Part shown: positions 36,332-46,005 of the stretch, piece by piece
Layout: each line of letters opens with the position of its first letter
How positions within the stretch are numbered: position 1 is the stretch's first letter
Origin: JBMNCQ01 sp049366715
GTDB taxonomy: Bacteria > Bacillota > Peptococcia > Peptococcales > BICA1-8
Direction: 5' to 3'
DNA: 64,000 nt
NCBI GenBank assembly: GCA_049366715.1
Contig: JBMNCQ010000052.1
Span: 1 to 64,000, forward strand
Translations under genes and position numbers: made by a program
The notes under the pieces: model-generated
The model's input: only the letters and a program-made list of their open reading frames with translations
What the model was told of the DNA's origin: nothing
Database searches by the model: none

Positions 36332-37092
36332 TACGCTTCTCCTCCTTTAATAAAATAATCCAGTGCCCTCTCTACATTGCATAAATTTACCCGTGTATTA
36401 TGACACGGACCTTCCGGCCTTTCATTAACAACACCGATTACGGGAATATACTCGATATCTTGAATACCACTGGTCAAGTCCCGCTCACAAGCTATCGCCA
36501 CAATAGCCTGAGGTTTCTTTTCTTTAATAAATTTCCGGGCAAATGTCCCCCCTGTTGCCACAACCAGTTCCACACCCTTTTCCTTGCTGAGAGTAAGTAA
36601 ATCACCCATAGGGCATTGCCCGCAGCAGGCGCAGTTTTGGACGTTTACGGTTATTTTCCGGGGGCAGTGCACCCATTGTAAGCAATGAGGGGCAAGAATC
36701 AAAACATTTTCCGGAGCTGTAGTATTCTTTTTTAATTTTACCAGTTGATTGCTCACCTGGATATATGAATTTTTAATTTTCTCTGCATCTATTCCCAGCC
36801 ACTGACCGATTTTTAAAGCAATGGGGAAAAGAAAATCCATAGCCTTTTTAATGAATATGCTTGTTCCTTTATAGATCTTTAAACTCCATAAACTATAAAC
36901 AAGAAAAACAACTCCTAATGATATGATGAGAAATAATAAGATAAAAAATACCAAAGTCAGGGTTAAGATTATTTGATTGATAATAAGATACTGCTTAGAT
37001 ACCAGCCACCAGGCAAAAAAAACAATTAAAGCTACCCCGACTAAACTACAGCCTAGCAGAAATACAAAGAGACGTTTACGGGCTTCAATCAT
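36331..37092 (-). CDS. DUF116 domain membrane protein
   Basis: About 253 residues from the chosen ATG at 37092 (TTGGTG six bases upstream); the long upstream extension overlaps fmt and is rejected. Two N-terminal hydrophobic helices lead to a cytoplasmic domain with a Cys pattern: PHCLQ, HCPRKI, CACCGQCPMGD, ACERDL and GPCHN. This suggests a metal or iron-sulfur site. DUF116 proteins accompany fmt in many Clostridia. Biochemical role unknown. Confidence 0.85.
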   Translation of the reverse strand: MIEARKRLFVFLLGCSLVGVALIVFFAWWLVSKQYLIINQIILTLTLVFFILLFLIISLGVVFLVYSLWSLKIYKGTSIFIKKAMDFLFPIALKIGQWLGIDAEKIKNSYIQVSNQLVKLKKNTTAPENVLILAPHCLQWVHCPRKITVNVQNCACCGQCPMGDLLTLSKEKGVELVVATGGTFARKFIKEKKPQAIVAIACERDLTSGIQDIEYIPVIGVVNERPEGPCHNTRVNLCNVERALDYFIKGGEA

Positions 37093-38035
37093 CTGCATCA
37101 CCAAAAGATTGATCCGGAGAAACATTAATTCCATTGATAAAATCCCGGGCCGCCATAATATTTTTCCCCGCCGGCTGCAGGCTCTTGACCGTAATAGGCA
37201 TGCTGCCTGTTTGAACCAGCAGTCCTTCATCAATAATGCCGATTATTGTTCCCGGAGGAGCCGCTGAATCCCAGGAATCCTGAGCAGTTATTAACGTTTC
37301 TCTGATCTTCACCCTCTTATCTCCTAAAAATGTATACGCACCCGGCCAGGGATTCATGCCCCTTATTTGGTTATGGATCGTTTCCCCCTTGTTGTTCCAG
37401 TCAATAATTTCATGTTTTTTCTTAATAAGCGGTGCATAAGAAGCTAAAGCAGCCTGCTGGGGAATTGGTGCCAGCTCTCCTTTTTCCAGCTTAGCCAAAG
37501 TCTGGGCCACTAATTGACCTCCCAAAACAGCCAACCGGTCATGAAGTTCTCCCGTGGTCGTATTGGGGCCAATGGAAAGGGAAGCTTTTAAGAGCATATC
37601 TCCCGTATCTAAACCCGCATCCATAAGCATTGTCGTGACGCCTGTTTCTCTTTCCCCGTTAATCACTGCCCAGTGAATAGGAGCAGCACCCCGGTATTGG
37701 GGTAATAAGGACGCATGGACGTTTATGCAGCCACGCTCCGGCAGCGCAAGAATTTCCGGGGATAACAGTTGTCCATAGGCAACTACTACAATAACCTCCG
37801 GCCTGAGCGTTTTTAGAAGCTCCAAAAATTGAGGGTCTTTGACTTTTGCCGGCTGGAAAATATCCAGATTTAATTCCAGAGCCTTTGTTTTTACAGGAGA
37901 CGGTGTTAATTTTTGCCCTCTGCCTCTGGGCCTGTCCGGCTGGGTTACAACTCCGATGATTTTATGCCCTGCCTGATATAAGCTGTCCAGACTGGCTACC
38001 GCAAAATCAGGAGTACCCATAAAAACTATCTTCAT
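37085..38035 (-). CDS. fmt: Methionyl-tRNA formyltransferase
   Basis: Formylates the initiator methionyl-tRNA with 10-formyltetrahydrofolate. 316 residues with FMGTPDFA at the start, HASLLPQYRGAAPIHWAVINGE holding the catalytic Asn/His set, MDAGLDTGDML, and a C-terminal tRNA-binding barrel. Follows def by 12 bases; the two enzymes act at opposite ends of the formyl cycle. Confidence 0.97.
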   Translation of the reverse strand: MKIVFMGTPDFAVASLDSLYQAGHKIIGVVTQPDRPRGRGQKLTPSPVKTKALELNLDIFQPAKVKDPQFLELLKTLRPEVIVVVAYGQLLSPEILALPERGCINVHASLLPQYRGAAPIHWAVINGERETGVTTMLMDAGLDTGDMLLKASLSIGPNTTTGELHDRLAVLGGQLVAQTLAKLEKGELAPIPQQAALASYAPLIKKKHEIIDWNNKGETIHNQIRGMNPWPGAYTFLGDKRVKIRETLITAQDSWDSAAPPGTIIGIIDEGLLVQTGSMPITVKSLQPAGKNIMAARDFINGINVSPDQSFGDADD

Positions 38036-38047
38036 AATTATTGCCCC

Positions 38048-38503
38048 CTAATCCTGTTTTCTAATGTCTTGCGCCTTATCAATAAAGAGAACACCCTCTA
38101 AATGATCAATCTCATGCTGCAAAGCTCTGGCCAGCAAACCCTCTCCTTCAATAACCACTTCCCGGTCTTCAGGGTCCAGTCCTTTTACCTTTACCTTCCG
38201 GGCCCTGCTGACATCGCCTATTATACCGGGACAGCTCAAACAACCTTCTACATCAATTTCCTCCCCTTCGGCACTAAGGATTTCCGGATTGATTAAAGCT
38301 ACGGGCCCTTCCCCGGCATCAATGACAATAATCCGTTTTAATACACCGACCTGAGGCGCAGCCAGTCCGACCCCATTTGCATCATACATAGTTTCAAGCA
38401 TATTATTGACTAATTTTATAATATTAGGGGTTATTTTTACAACTCTTTTTGACTTTTCTCTTAACAGTGCATCTTCCTTTTTTACAATATTATAAAGTGC
38501 CAT
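38048..38503 (-). CDS. def: Peptide deformylase
   Basis: Removes the N-formyl group from new proteins. 151 residues with the three PDF motifs: GVGLAAPQVG, EGCLSCPG (Cys ligand) and HEIDHLEG (two His and the catalytic Glu). Lies 12 bases upstream of fmt. Confidence 0.97.
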   Translation of the reverse strand: MALYNIVKKEDALLREKSKRVVKITPNIIKLVNNMLETMYDANGVGLAAPQVGVLKRIIVIDAGEGPVALINPEILSAEGEEIDVEGCLSCPGIIGDVSRARKVKVKGLDPEDREVVIEGEGLLARALQHEIDHLEGVLFIDKAQDIRKQD

Positions 38504-38679
38504 CGTGCGTCTTTTCCTCCTATTTTCCTTTCTATGTTAATTACCTCGGCCTTAAATACTTCTGCACTAACATTCTTAATCCGACATATACGAAAAAGGC
38601 CATCTTTAAGTATCAGACACATAATGTTTACCCCAAAATACGTCAGGTGCTCAGTGTCCCCGGCAGTATATCAGATATA

Positions 38680-41130
38680 TCATAAAATACTTTGGGGGTC
38701 GACATCAATAACGATTCGAGGAGTATTACTAGTTTTCCCTTTATTCATTTTTTCATAGCCATGTTCTGCCGCCTTGATAAGTTTTTCCGGCTGACTTCCT
38801 TTTAATATAATCTGCCAGCGATACCGGTTTTTCATCTTACTGATTGGTGCCTGAGCAGGTCCTAAAACTTCAAATTCATTTGGGAACCGCTCATTTATTG
38901 CCTGCACAAATCTTTCAGCACACAAAATCACTTTCTGCTCTTGAAAGTCACTTATGACAATTCTTACCAAAGCGGAAAAGGGTGGATAATTCATGAGTTC
39001 CCTTACTTTGATCTCCTGTTGATAAAATTCATCATAATTCTGATTTTTTCCTGCTATAACAGCATAATGCTGAGGATTATATGTCTGGATAATAACCTTG
39101 CCTTCCTTCTCTCCTCTGCCCGCTCGTCCGGCAACCTGGGTAAGCAGTTGAAAAGTCCTCTCTCCGGATGTATAATCAGGAAGATTTAGAGAGGTATCCG
39201 CAGCAATTACCCCGACTAAAGTTACGTTGGCAAAATCTAATCCTTTCGTAATCATCTGCGTACCGATTAAGATATTGGTCGCACCTCTTTTAAACTCAGC
39301 CAGAAGCTGTTGATGGGAATTTTTATTTTGGGTCGTATCTACATCCATTCTGGTAATTTTAATGTGGGGCCACATCTTTAAAAGCTCAGTCTCCACCTGC
39401 TGAGTACCTGTCCCAAAATAACGGATAAAACTGCTGCCGCAACTGGGGCATCTCCGGGGAACGGGACGGGAATAATTACAGTAATGACAGCGCATCTCTA
39501 TAGGAAAAGTATGATAAGTTAAAGAAATGGAACAATTTTTGCACGCAATAGGCTGTCCGCATTCCCGGCATAATACAAAAGTTGAGAACCCCCGGCGGTT
39601 GAGAAAGAGAATAATTTGCTCGTTCTCAGCAAGGGCCGTATTGATAGATTCCTGCAGTTTCCTACTGAAAATGCTTTTATTACCCTCCCTGAATTCCTCC
39701 CGTAGATCTACAATTTCTACGACAGGCAGGGTATTTTTCGTAACCCGCCGGGGCATTTCCAACAGCTTATAAATTCCCCGGCGGGCCTTGTAATAGCTCT
39801 CTAAGGAAGGGGTTGCACTCCCTAAAACCAGCACCGCGTTACTTAATTTACTTCTTTGCCAGGCAACATCTCTAGCGTGGTACCGGGGGTCCGGCTCACT
39901 CTGTTTATATGTCGTTTCATGTTCCTCATCAATTATGATGAGCCCTAAATTTTCTACAGGAGCGAAGACAGCACTTCTTACACCCACAACTACCTGAGAT
40001 TGACCGTTTCGAATACTATTCCAGGCATCCAGCCTTTCTCCTTGTGAGAGATTACTATGCAGAACGGCAACTCTGTCACCCAGCACACTTTTAAAACGTC
40101 CGATAACTTGAGGTGTCAAAGAAATTTCCGGCACCAAAAGAATAGCGCCTTTATTCAGTTCCAAACATTTACGGATACACTGCAGATATACTTCAGTTTT
40201 ACCGCTTCCCGTTACACCATGAAGGAGAAAAGCTGCAAATTCATGCTTCACTATTTTTCCGGTTATATTTGCGATTGCTTCCTGCTGGTATTTGTTAAAT
40301 TCCAGCCGGCGCTTATCTTTAAACTCACTAAGTGTGGACGGTATTCTTGCTTTCTCAACAAAAAATTCTCTAATATAGCCCTTACTAATCAAGGCCTTTA
40401 CAGCCGACCTTGTATAAGGAATATTTTCCTGTAGAATCAGAATATCCTGGGGACCGTTATCAATTAGGTACTTCAAAATAGCGGCTTGCCTGGGAGCCCG
40501 TTTTAAATCACTCTCTAAAAGCCGGAATTCTTCTTGGTCTACTACTGTCTCCAGATATTTTAATTCTTTTTTACGGCCTGCCCTCTGAAAATCATAATAG
40601 CTTTCGATCAAGCCCTTTTTCTCCATCTCCGCTAAAACTTTGCTATTTTGATTTCCTAAGCAGGCCGATAGTTTAGCTGCTTTCTGCGGTCCTTTTTTTA
40701 AAAAGCTACATGCTTTTTCTATCTGAGGATCAAGAACCATCATGGTTTGAACAATATTAGCCAAAGAGACATCCTCTTTTAGTCTGATAAACTTTTCCTT
40801 TTTAGTCCGGGCATACGGAGGAAGAATATAATCAAGAACTTTGTGGAGCGGACTCAGGTATTTACGACTAACCCATAAAGCAATTTTTACCATTTCCTGA
40901 GAAATATTGCACTCTTCATCTACCAATCCCAGTATTTCCTTTAATCCCTTAATAGCTGCTGTTTCAGATAACTCTATCACAAATCCTTCACACCGTTGAC
41001 TTCCAAAAGGCACCAGCACCCTGCAGCCAATCCGGACTTTCTCCTGGTAAAGAGGAGGAACAAAATAACGAAAAACTTCATTTTCTATATTTCTTGTCAA
41101 GTTAATACACACGGCAGCAACTTTAGACAA
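38680..41130 (-). CDS. priA: Primosomal replication protein N' (PriA helicase)
   Basis: Restarts stalled forks. 816 residues: N-terminal DNA-end-binding region, Walker A GVTGSGKTEVY, DEEH box, the helicase-embedded zinc site (CRECGQPIACKNC, CHYCNYSRPVPRRCPSC), and the C-terminal helicase motifs ending QVAGRAGRG. Length fits clostridial PriA. Confidence 0.97.
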   Translation of the reverse strand: MSKVAAVCINLTRNIENEVFRYFVPPLYQEKVRIGCRVLVPFGSQRCEGFVIELSETAAIKGLKEILGLVDEECNISQEMVKIALWVSRKYLSPLHKVLDYILPPYARTKKEKFIRLKEDVSLANIVQTMMVLDPQIEKACSFLKKGPQKAAKLSACLGNQNSKVLAEMEKKGLIESYYDFQRAGRKKELKYLETVVDQEEFRLLESDLKRAPRQAAILKYLIDNGPQDILILQENIPYTRSAVKALISKGYIREFFVEKARIPSTLSEFKDKRRLEFNKYQQEAIANITGKIVKHEFAAFLLHGVTGSGKTEVYLQCIRKCLELNKGAILLVPEISLTPQVIGRFKSVLGDRVAVLHSNLSQGERLDAWNSIRNGQSQVVVGVRSAVFAPVENLGLIIIDEEHETTYKQSEPDPRYHARDVAWQRSKLSNAVLVLGSATPSLESYYKARRGIYKLLEMPRRVTKNTLPVVEIVDLREEFREGNKSIFSRKLQESINTALAENEQIILFLNRRGFSTFVLCRECGQPIACKNCSISLTYHTFPIEMRCHYCNYSRPVPRRCPSCGSSFIRYFGTGTQQVETELLKMWPHIKITRMDVDTTQNKNSHQQLLAEFKRGATNILIGTQMITKGLDFANVTLVGVIAADTSLNLPDYTSGERTFQLLTQVAGRAGRGEKEGKVIIQTYNPQHYAVIAGKNQNYDEFYQQEIKVRELMNYPPFSALVRIVISDFQEQKVILCAERFVQAINERFPNEFEVLGPAQAPISKMKNRYRWQIILKGSQPEKLIKAAEHGYEKMNKGKTSNTPRIVIDVDPQSIL

Positions 41131-41209
41131 TAATTATTCCTCCTTTATGACTAAAATCTACGTATAAATTATTCTATCACATTTAATTATTTTATTCTTC
41201 CTGCTAATG

Positions 41210-41238
41210 AAAAAGTTGAGCATAATGCTCAACTTTTT
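41210..41238 (-). terminator. Intrinsic terminator of metK
   Basis: 14-bp perfect stem (41210-41223 with 41225-41238). On the minus strand the second arm ends in a U run. Starts at the metK stop codon. Confidence 0.85.
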
Positions 41239-42425
41239 TACAGTCCTACTTCTTGCTTAAGCTGTTCAACTTTATTCAGGCGTTCCCAGGGAAGATCCAG
41301 ATCGTTTCTGCCAAAATGTCCGTAAGCTGCTGTCTGCTTATAGATGGGCCTTCTTAACTCCAGCTCTTTAATAATCCCGGCAGGTCTTAGATCAAATACT
41401 TTCACAACAGCCTGGGCTATTTTATCTTCGGCAACTTGATGGGTCCCGAAAGTCTCCACCAGAACAGATACGGGATGAGCCACTCCGATAGCATATGCCA
41501 GTTGAATTTCACAGCGGCTTGCCAGACCGGCGGCTACAACATTCTTAGCCACATATCTTGCTGCATAAGCCGCTGAACGGTCTACCTTAGTGGGATCCTT
41601 CCCGGAAAAAGCTCCGCCTCCATGTCTGGCCATCCCGCCGTAAGTATCGACAATTATTTTTCTGCCTGTCAAACCGGCATCTCCCTGAGGTCCTCCAATT
41701 ACAAAGCGGCCGGTAGGGTTTATCAAATAACGGGTTTTGGCATCGATTAATTCCGCCGGAATTACCGGTTTAATTACTTTATCTATGATATCTTTTCTGA
41801 TCGTTTCCAGGGTCACATCAGGACTATGCTGGGTAGAAATTACTACGGTATCTACCCGCAAAGGCCGGTCACCTTCGTACTCTACCGTTACTTGAGATTT
41901 TCCATCAGGCAGCAAATAATCCAGTTCCTGCTCTTTTCTTGCTTCACTTAGTTTTCTGGTGAGCTTATGGGCTAAAGAAATCGGCAAAGGCATGTATTCA
42001 GGAGTTTCGTCGGTAGCATAGCCAAACATCATCCCTTGATCTCCTGCGCCGATACTTTCAATGATTTCCTCAGACATTTCACCTGTTTTGACTTCTAAAG
42101 CTTGATCAACTCCCAGAGCGATATCAGGAGATTGTTCGTCTATTGACGTAAGAACTGCACATGTATCACAATCAAAACCGTATTTTGCACGGGTATAACC
42201 GATTTCTCTAATTGTTTCTCTCACAATTTTAGAAATATCTACATAACACTTTGTTGTTATTTCTCCCATAACCAAGACCAGACCTGTAGTGACTGAAGTT
42301 TCGCAGGCCACACGAGCCTGAGAGTCTTGTTCAAATATCGCATCCAACACGGCATCTGAAATTTGATCGCAAATTTTATCCGGATGACCTTCAGTTACAG
42401 ATTCTGAAGTAAAGAATTTACGCAT
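41238..42425 (-). CDS. metK: S-adenosylmethionine synthetase
   Basis: Makes SAM from methionine and ATP. About 395 residues with SESVTEGHPDK, GAGDQG, and the P-loop-like GGAFSGKDPTKVDRSAAY. The start is the ATG at 42425, eight bases after AAGGAG; a GTG nine bases earlier lies inside the ribosome site. Follows coaBC, whose stop is at 42431. No S-box riboswitch is seen upstream. Confidence 0.97.
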   Translation of the reverse strand: MRKFFTSESVTEGHPDKICDQISDAVLDAIFEQDSQARVACETSVTTGLVLVMGEITTKCYVDISKIVRETIREIGYTRAKYGFDCDTCAVLTSIDEQSPDIALGVDQALEVKTGEMSEEIIESIGAGDQGMMFGYATDETPEYMPLPISLAHKLTRKLSEARKEQELDYLLPDGKSQVTVEYEGDRPLRVDTVVISTQHSPDVTLETIRKDIIDKVIKPVIPAELIDAKTRYLINPTGRFVIGGPQGDAGLTGRKIIVDTYGGMARHGGGAFSGKDPTKVDRSAAYAARYVAKNVVAAGLASRCEIQLAYAIGVAHPVSVLVETFGTHQVAEDKIAQAVVKVFDLRPAGIIKELELRRPIYKQTAAYGHFGRNDLDLPWERLNKVEQLKQEVGL

Positions 42426-42430
42426 TTGAT

Positions 42431-43624
42431 TCACTCCTTTTTTATTATCCTTGAAACTTCATCTAAAATTAAGTGGGAAACTTCGTCCTTGCTCAAAACA
42501 GGCAAAGCCAATTGCTGACCTTGAGCAGAATAGATTGTTACCTTATTGGTATCAATTCCAAAACCTGCACCTGCCTGGGTAATATCATTAGCAACAATAA
42601 AATCCAAATTTTTTTTACGAAGTTTTTTGAGGGCGTTCTCTTTAAGGTCATTCGTTTCGGCAGCGAAACCAACTAAAACTCTTTTCTCCTTATTTTTACC
42701 AAGATAAGCTAATATATCTGGATTTCTTTCCAACTTTAAACTCAAATCATCAGCAGTCTTTTTGATTTTTTGACTGCTATAGTCTACCGGTCTATAATCT
42801 GCTACCGCCGCAGACTTGATAACAACATGCTGATCGGTAAAATTCTTATTCACTTCCTCGTACATCTCTAAAGCAGTCTGGACTTGAATATATCTGACAT
42901 TAGCAGGTGCTTCCAAATTAGTCGGCCCTGAAATAAGCGTAACATATGCACCTCTTTGTTGAGCAGCTTTTGCTAAAGCATACCCCATCCTGCCCGTACT
43001 TCTGTTAGATATATACCTGACCGGATCAATAGACTCCCTGGTGGGACCGGCAGTAATTAATATGTTAATACCCCGGAAGTCATCCTTGCCAAACATTTTT
43101 AAATAATCTACGATAGTTTGGGGCTCCGCCAGCCTTCCTTTCCCGGTGGAACCACAAGCCAGCTTACCTTCAGCCGGCTCAACAAAATAATATCCTAAAG
43201 CGGTGAGTTTTTTTATGTTCTCCTGTAAAAGAGGATTGTTATACATATTCACATTCATGGCCGGAGCTAAAACTACCTTAGCTTTAGTCGCCATTACGGT
43301 TGTGGTTAAAAAATCATCGGCAATTCCGTTGGCAATTTTACCAATAATATTTGCGGTGGCAGGAGCAATCAGAAAGTAGTCCGCCTTATCGGCCAAAGCA
43401 ATATGTTCTACATTCCAGTTAACAGGTTCGTGGAACATATCTGTAACAACCTGATTATTAGATAAAGTACGCAAAGTAAGGGGCGTCAAAAAAGCCTGCG
43501 CCCCTTCAGTCATGATACAGAAAACTTCCGCACCTTCTTTTTTTAACCTGCTGACTATTTCCGCGGCTTTATAGGCTGCAATACCCCCGGTAACCCCCAT
43601 AACAATAGTTTTATTTTGCAACAT
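42431..43624 (-). CDS. coaBC: Bifunctional phosphopantothenoylcysteine decarboxylase / phosphopantothenate--cysteine ligase
   Basis: Two steps of coenzyme A synthesis. The 397 residues hold the flavin-dependent CoaC domain (about 1-185) with GVTGGIAAYK, HIALAD with the catalytic His, PAMNVNM and the KLACGSTGKGRL Cys loop. The CoaB domain follows with YISNRSTGRMGYAL and AAVADYRP. Fits the CoA-heavy metabolism of the window. Just upstream of metK. Confidence 0.97.
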   Translation of the reverse strand: MLQNKTIVMGVTGGIAAYKAAEIVSRLKKEGAEVFCIMTEGAQAFLTPLTLRTLSNNQVVTDMFHEPVNWNVEHIALADKADYFLIAPATANIIGKIANGIADDFLTTTVMATKAKVVLAPAMNVNMYNNPLLQENIKKLTALGYYFVEPAEGKLACGSTGKGRLAEPQTIVDYLKMFGKDDFRGINILITAGPTRESIDPVRYISNRSTGRMGYALAKAAQQRGAYVTLISGPTNLEAPANVRYIQVQTALEMYEEVNKNFTDQHVVIKSAAVADYRPVDYSSQKIKKTADDLSLKLERNPDILAYLGKNKEKRVLVGFAAETNDLKENALKKLRKKNLDFIVANDITQAGAGFGIDTNKVTIYSAQGQQLALPVLSKDEVSHLILDEVSRIIKKE

Positions 43625-43732
43625 AAAAAAAACCCCACAATAATGAATAGTAATTCGTGCTCAGTAACTGATATCAGGCTCTTCGCTATCAGTTTGCTTT
43701 CCCGTCGTTCTTAATTTTTACTTTATTGCGAT

Positions 43733-43939
43733 TTACTTAATGCCGGTTTTCGTTCTTTCATAAGTTACTTTTCCGTTAGCTATTTCAAATAAAGCCTGGG
43801 TAACAGGTTTGTTCGATTCACTATGTACAAGAACAGGCGTACCTTCAACAATACTTCTTGCTCTCTTTGCTGCGGCAACGACAAGAGAATATTTACTGTC
43901 TACTTTACTTACTAATAAATCAATTGATGGTTTAATCAT
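43733..43939 (-). CDS. rpoZ: DNA-directed RNA polymerase omega subunit
   Basis: 68 residues beginning MIKPSIDLLVSKVDSKYSLV with VAAAKRAR, the omega family core. Needed for RNA polymerase assembly. Located 22 bases after gmk, the usual pairing. Confidence 0.95.
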   Translation of the reverse strand: MIKPSIDLLVSKVDSKYSLVVAAAKRARSIVEGTPVLVHSESNKPVTQALFEIANGKVTYERTKTGIK

Positions 43940-43960
43940 GTTAGTCCCCCTTTATACGCA

Positions 43961-44545
43961 CTAAAATTTGTTCCTTTGCACCCTGCATTTTTCAGCAATT
44001 AAAATCGCTTTTATCTTTTCTGCGGCCAATTCAACCTTGTCGTTTACAACAACATAATCATAATTCTGCATACAGAGCATTTCTTCCTGAGCACAGTTTA
44101 ATCTTTTCTGTATTTCATTTATATTCTCCGTGCCTCTGTTTGTGATACGATTTTTTAATTCCTGCATAGAAGGAGGGGCAATAAATACTAAAACACCATC
44201 GGTTTTTTTCTCCCTAACCTTCTGAGCGCCCTGCGGATCAATTTCCAATATGCAATCTTTACCGCTCACAAGCATCTCTTCCACAAATTTTTTCGGCGTT
44301 CCATAATAATTATCATAAACTTTGGCCCATTCTAAAAAAGCATCTTCTGCTATTTTCTTTTCAAATTCTTCCTTCGCAAAGAAGAAATATTCCCGTCCGT
44401 TTACTTCCCCTGCTCGGGGCTTGCGGGTTGTAGCAGAAATAGAATACCGGATAGTGGTTTCCTGTAATAATCTTTTGCAGATGGTTCCTTTCCCTGCTCC
44501 GGAAGGTCCAGACAGCACTAGTAAAATCCCTTCCTTATTGGTCAT
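43961..44545 (-). CDS. gmk: Guanylate kinase
   Basis: Phosphorylates GMP to GDP. 194 residues with SGPSGAGKGT, the GMP-binding region SATTRKPRAGEVNGREYFF and the lid. Between remA and rpoZ. Confidence 0.97.
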   Translation of the reverse strand: MTNKEGILLVLSGPSGAGKGTICKRLLQETTIRYSISATTRKPRAGEVNGREYFFFAKEEFEKKIAEDAFLEWAKVYDNYYGTPKKFVEEMLVSGKDCILEIDPQGAQKVREKKTDGVLVFIAPPSMQELKNRITNRGTENINEIQKRLNCAQEEMLCMQNYDYVVVNDKVELAAEKIKAILIAEKCRVQRNKF

Positions 44546-44559
44546 AAAAACAACTCCTT

Positions 44560-44835
44560 CTATTCTTCCTGCTCTTCATTCTGCATGGGAGTATCTTTAA
44601 CTGCTAATCTGTGCGCCACCGTCTCCGGCTGAACGGCCGAAAGTATCACATGATCACTATCGGTAATTACAACCGCTCTGGTTCTGCGCCCGTAGGTTGC
44701 ATCAACCAGCATCCCCTTATCCCTTGCTTCTTGAATTATTCTTTTGATGGGCGCCGATTCCGGACTAACTATTGCAATAATTCTATTGGCAGATACAATA
44801 TTGCCAAAGCCAATATTTATTAATTTTATACTCAT
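44560..44835 (-). CDS. remA: RemA family extracellular matrix regulator (DUF370)
   Basis: 91-residue DNA-binding regulator. It carries the family's SIKLINIGFGNIV opening and DATYGRRTRAVVITDS. In Bacillus the homolog activates matrix genes; in anaerobic Clostridia the targets are unknown. Linked to gmk and yicC, the widespread order. Confidence 0.93.
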   Translation of the reverse strand: MSIKLINIGFGNIVSANRIIAIVSPESAPIKRIIQEARDKGMLVDATYGRRTRAVVITDSDHVILSAVQPETVAHRLAVKDTPMQNEEQEE

Positions 44836-44949
44836 ATATTTCCTCCTAAATTAGTAACTAGTCTTAAAACTAGTATACAGTTAACACTTTCCTTTTTATT
44901 ATTTTCAATTTCCTGTTCGCAATTCTCAACTAGGAATTTTCTTCTCTAA

Positions 44950-45825
44950 CTATTCGATATTTTGTACCTGTTCTCTAATTTTTTCAACTTCACTTTTCAT
45001 CTCTACTACTAACCGGGAAATTGCCAGATCATTAGCTTTAGACCCGATTGTGTTGGTCTCTCTGTTCAATTCCTGAACAAGGAAATCAAGTTTACGGCCA
45101 ATACTTTCATCTGATTTAACCGCTTGCAAAAATTGCTGAAAATGACTGTCTAATCTTACTAATTCTTCAGTTATATTACTTTTCTCGGCAAAATATATAA
45201 CTTCCTGGATTAATCTATTTTCGTCATATTGCGTTTCGTCCAATAGTTCTGCAATACGAGCTTTAAGCTTTTCCCGGTACTCTTCAATCACAAAAGGACT
45301 GCGGGAATTAATTTGGGAAGTTAAATCCTTAAGGACTTGTATTCTTTGCGTTAAATCATTTTTAAGGGATTCCCCTTCGGCATTTCTCATGATCAATAAA
45401 TTTTCTAAGGCTTGCAATAAGGCCTTTTCTAAATTTAACCAAATATCTTCTAAATCATCTTCCCTTTCTTCCAATTTAATCACTTCTGGTAAAGTGACTA
45501 ACTGGTGAATATTGATATTCGGGTAAATATCCAGACAATGAGCCAAATCCTTCAAAGAATTATAATAAGCTATCGCATTATCTTTGTCAACTTTAATCTC
45601 TGGTTTTTTCTCTCCTGTTTCCTCAACTTTAATATAAAGTTCTACCCGGCCCCTTTGCAGATATTGCTGGACTAAACGTCTGATTTTTTCTTCTAAGAGC
45701 ATATACTGCCGGGGCTGCTTAATAACAGTTTCTAAATATCTATGATTGATTGACTTAATTTCAACGGTAAATTTTTTCCCATTACCTTCCCCTTCGCCTC
45801 GTCCATATCCTGTCATACTGCGCAT
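44950..45825 (-). CDS. yicC: YicC/YloC family endoribonuclease
   Basis: 291 residues opening MRSMTGYGRGEG, the strongly conserved YicC start, with an acidic C-terminal segment (GSKANDLAISRLVVEMKSEVEKIREQ). Recent work describes the family as RNases that degrade certain small RNAs. First gene of the remA-gmk-rpoZ-coaBC-metK line. Confidence 0.93.
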   Translation of the reverse strand: MRSMTGYGRGEGEGNGKKFTVEIKSINHRYLETVIKQPRQYMLLEEKIRRLVQQYLQRGRVELYIKVEETGEKKPEIKVDKDNAIAYYNSLKDLAHCLDIYPNINIHQLVTLPEVIKLEEREDDLEDIWLNLEKALLQALENLLIMRNAEGESLKNDLTQRIQVLKDLTSQINSRSPFVIEEYREKLKARIAELLDETQYDENRLIQEVIYFAEKSNITEELVRLDSHFQQFLQAVKSDESIGRKLDFLVQELNRETNTIGSKANDLAISRLVVEMKSEVEKIREQVQNIE

Positions 45826-45965
45826 TCCCTTTTCCCCCTAAAATTTTCTTATATCAATATAATTGACCAAAGAATTCAAAATCAAGCATTTTCAATCATT
45901 TCTCTTTATATTTATTAAATCCTGCTAATTCTAACCATATTTTTCACGATAAATCCAGTTTACCA

Positions 45966-46005
45966 ATAATAAATCCCCTAAGCTAAAACTTAGGGGATTT
46001 ATTAT
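45966..46005 (-). terminator. Intrinsic terminator of dapF
   Basis: 17-bp perfect stem (45966-45982 with 45989-46005) overlapping the dapF stop codon, core CCCCTAAG, with TTTATTAT on the outgoing arm. Confidence 0.8.

Noticed and set aside
36331..37233. Longer 300-residue DUF116 start
   Set aside because: It would overlap fmt by about 150 bases and adds a basic Cys/Arg-rich tail with no family match.
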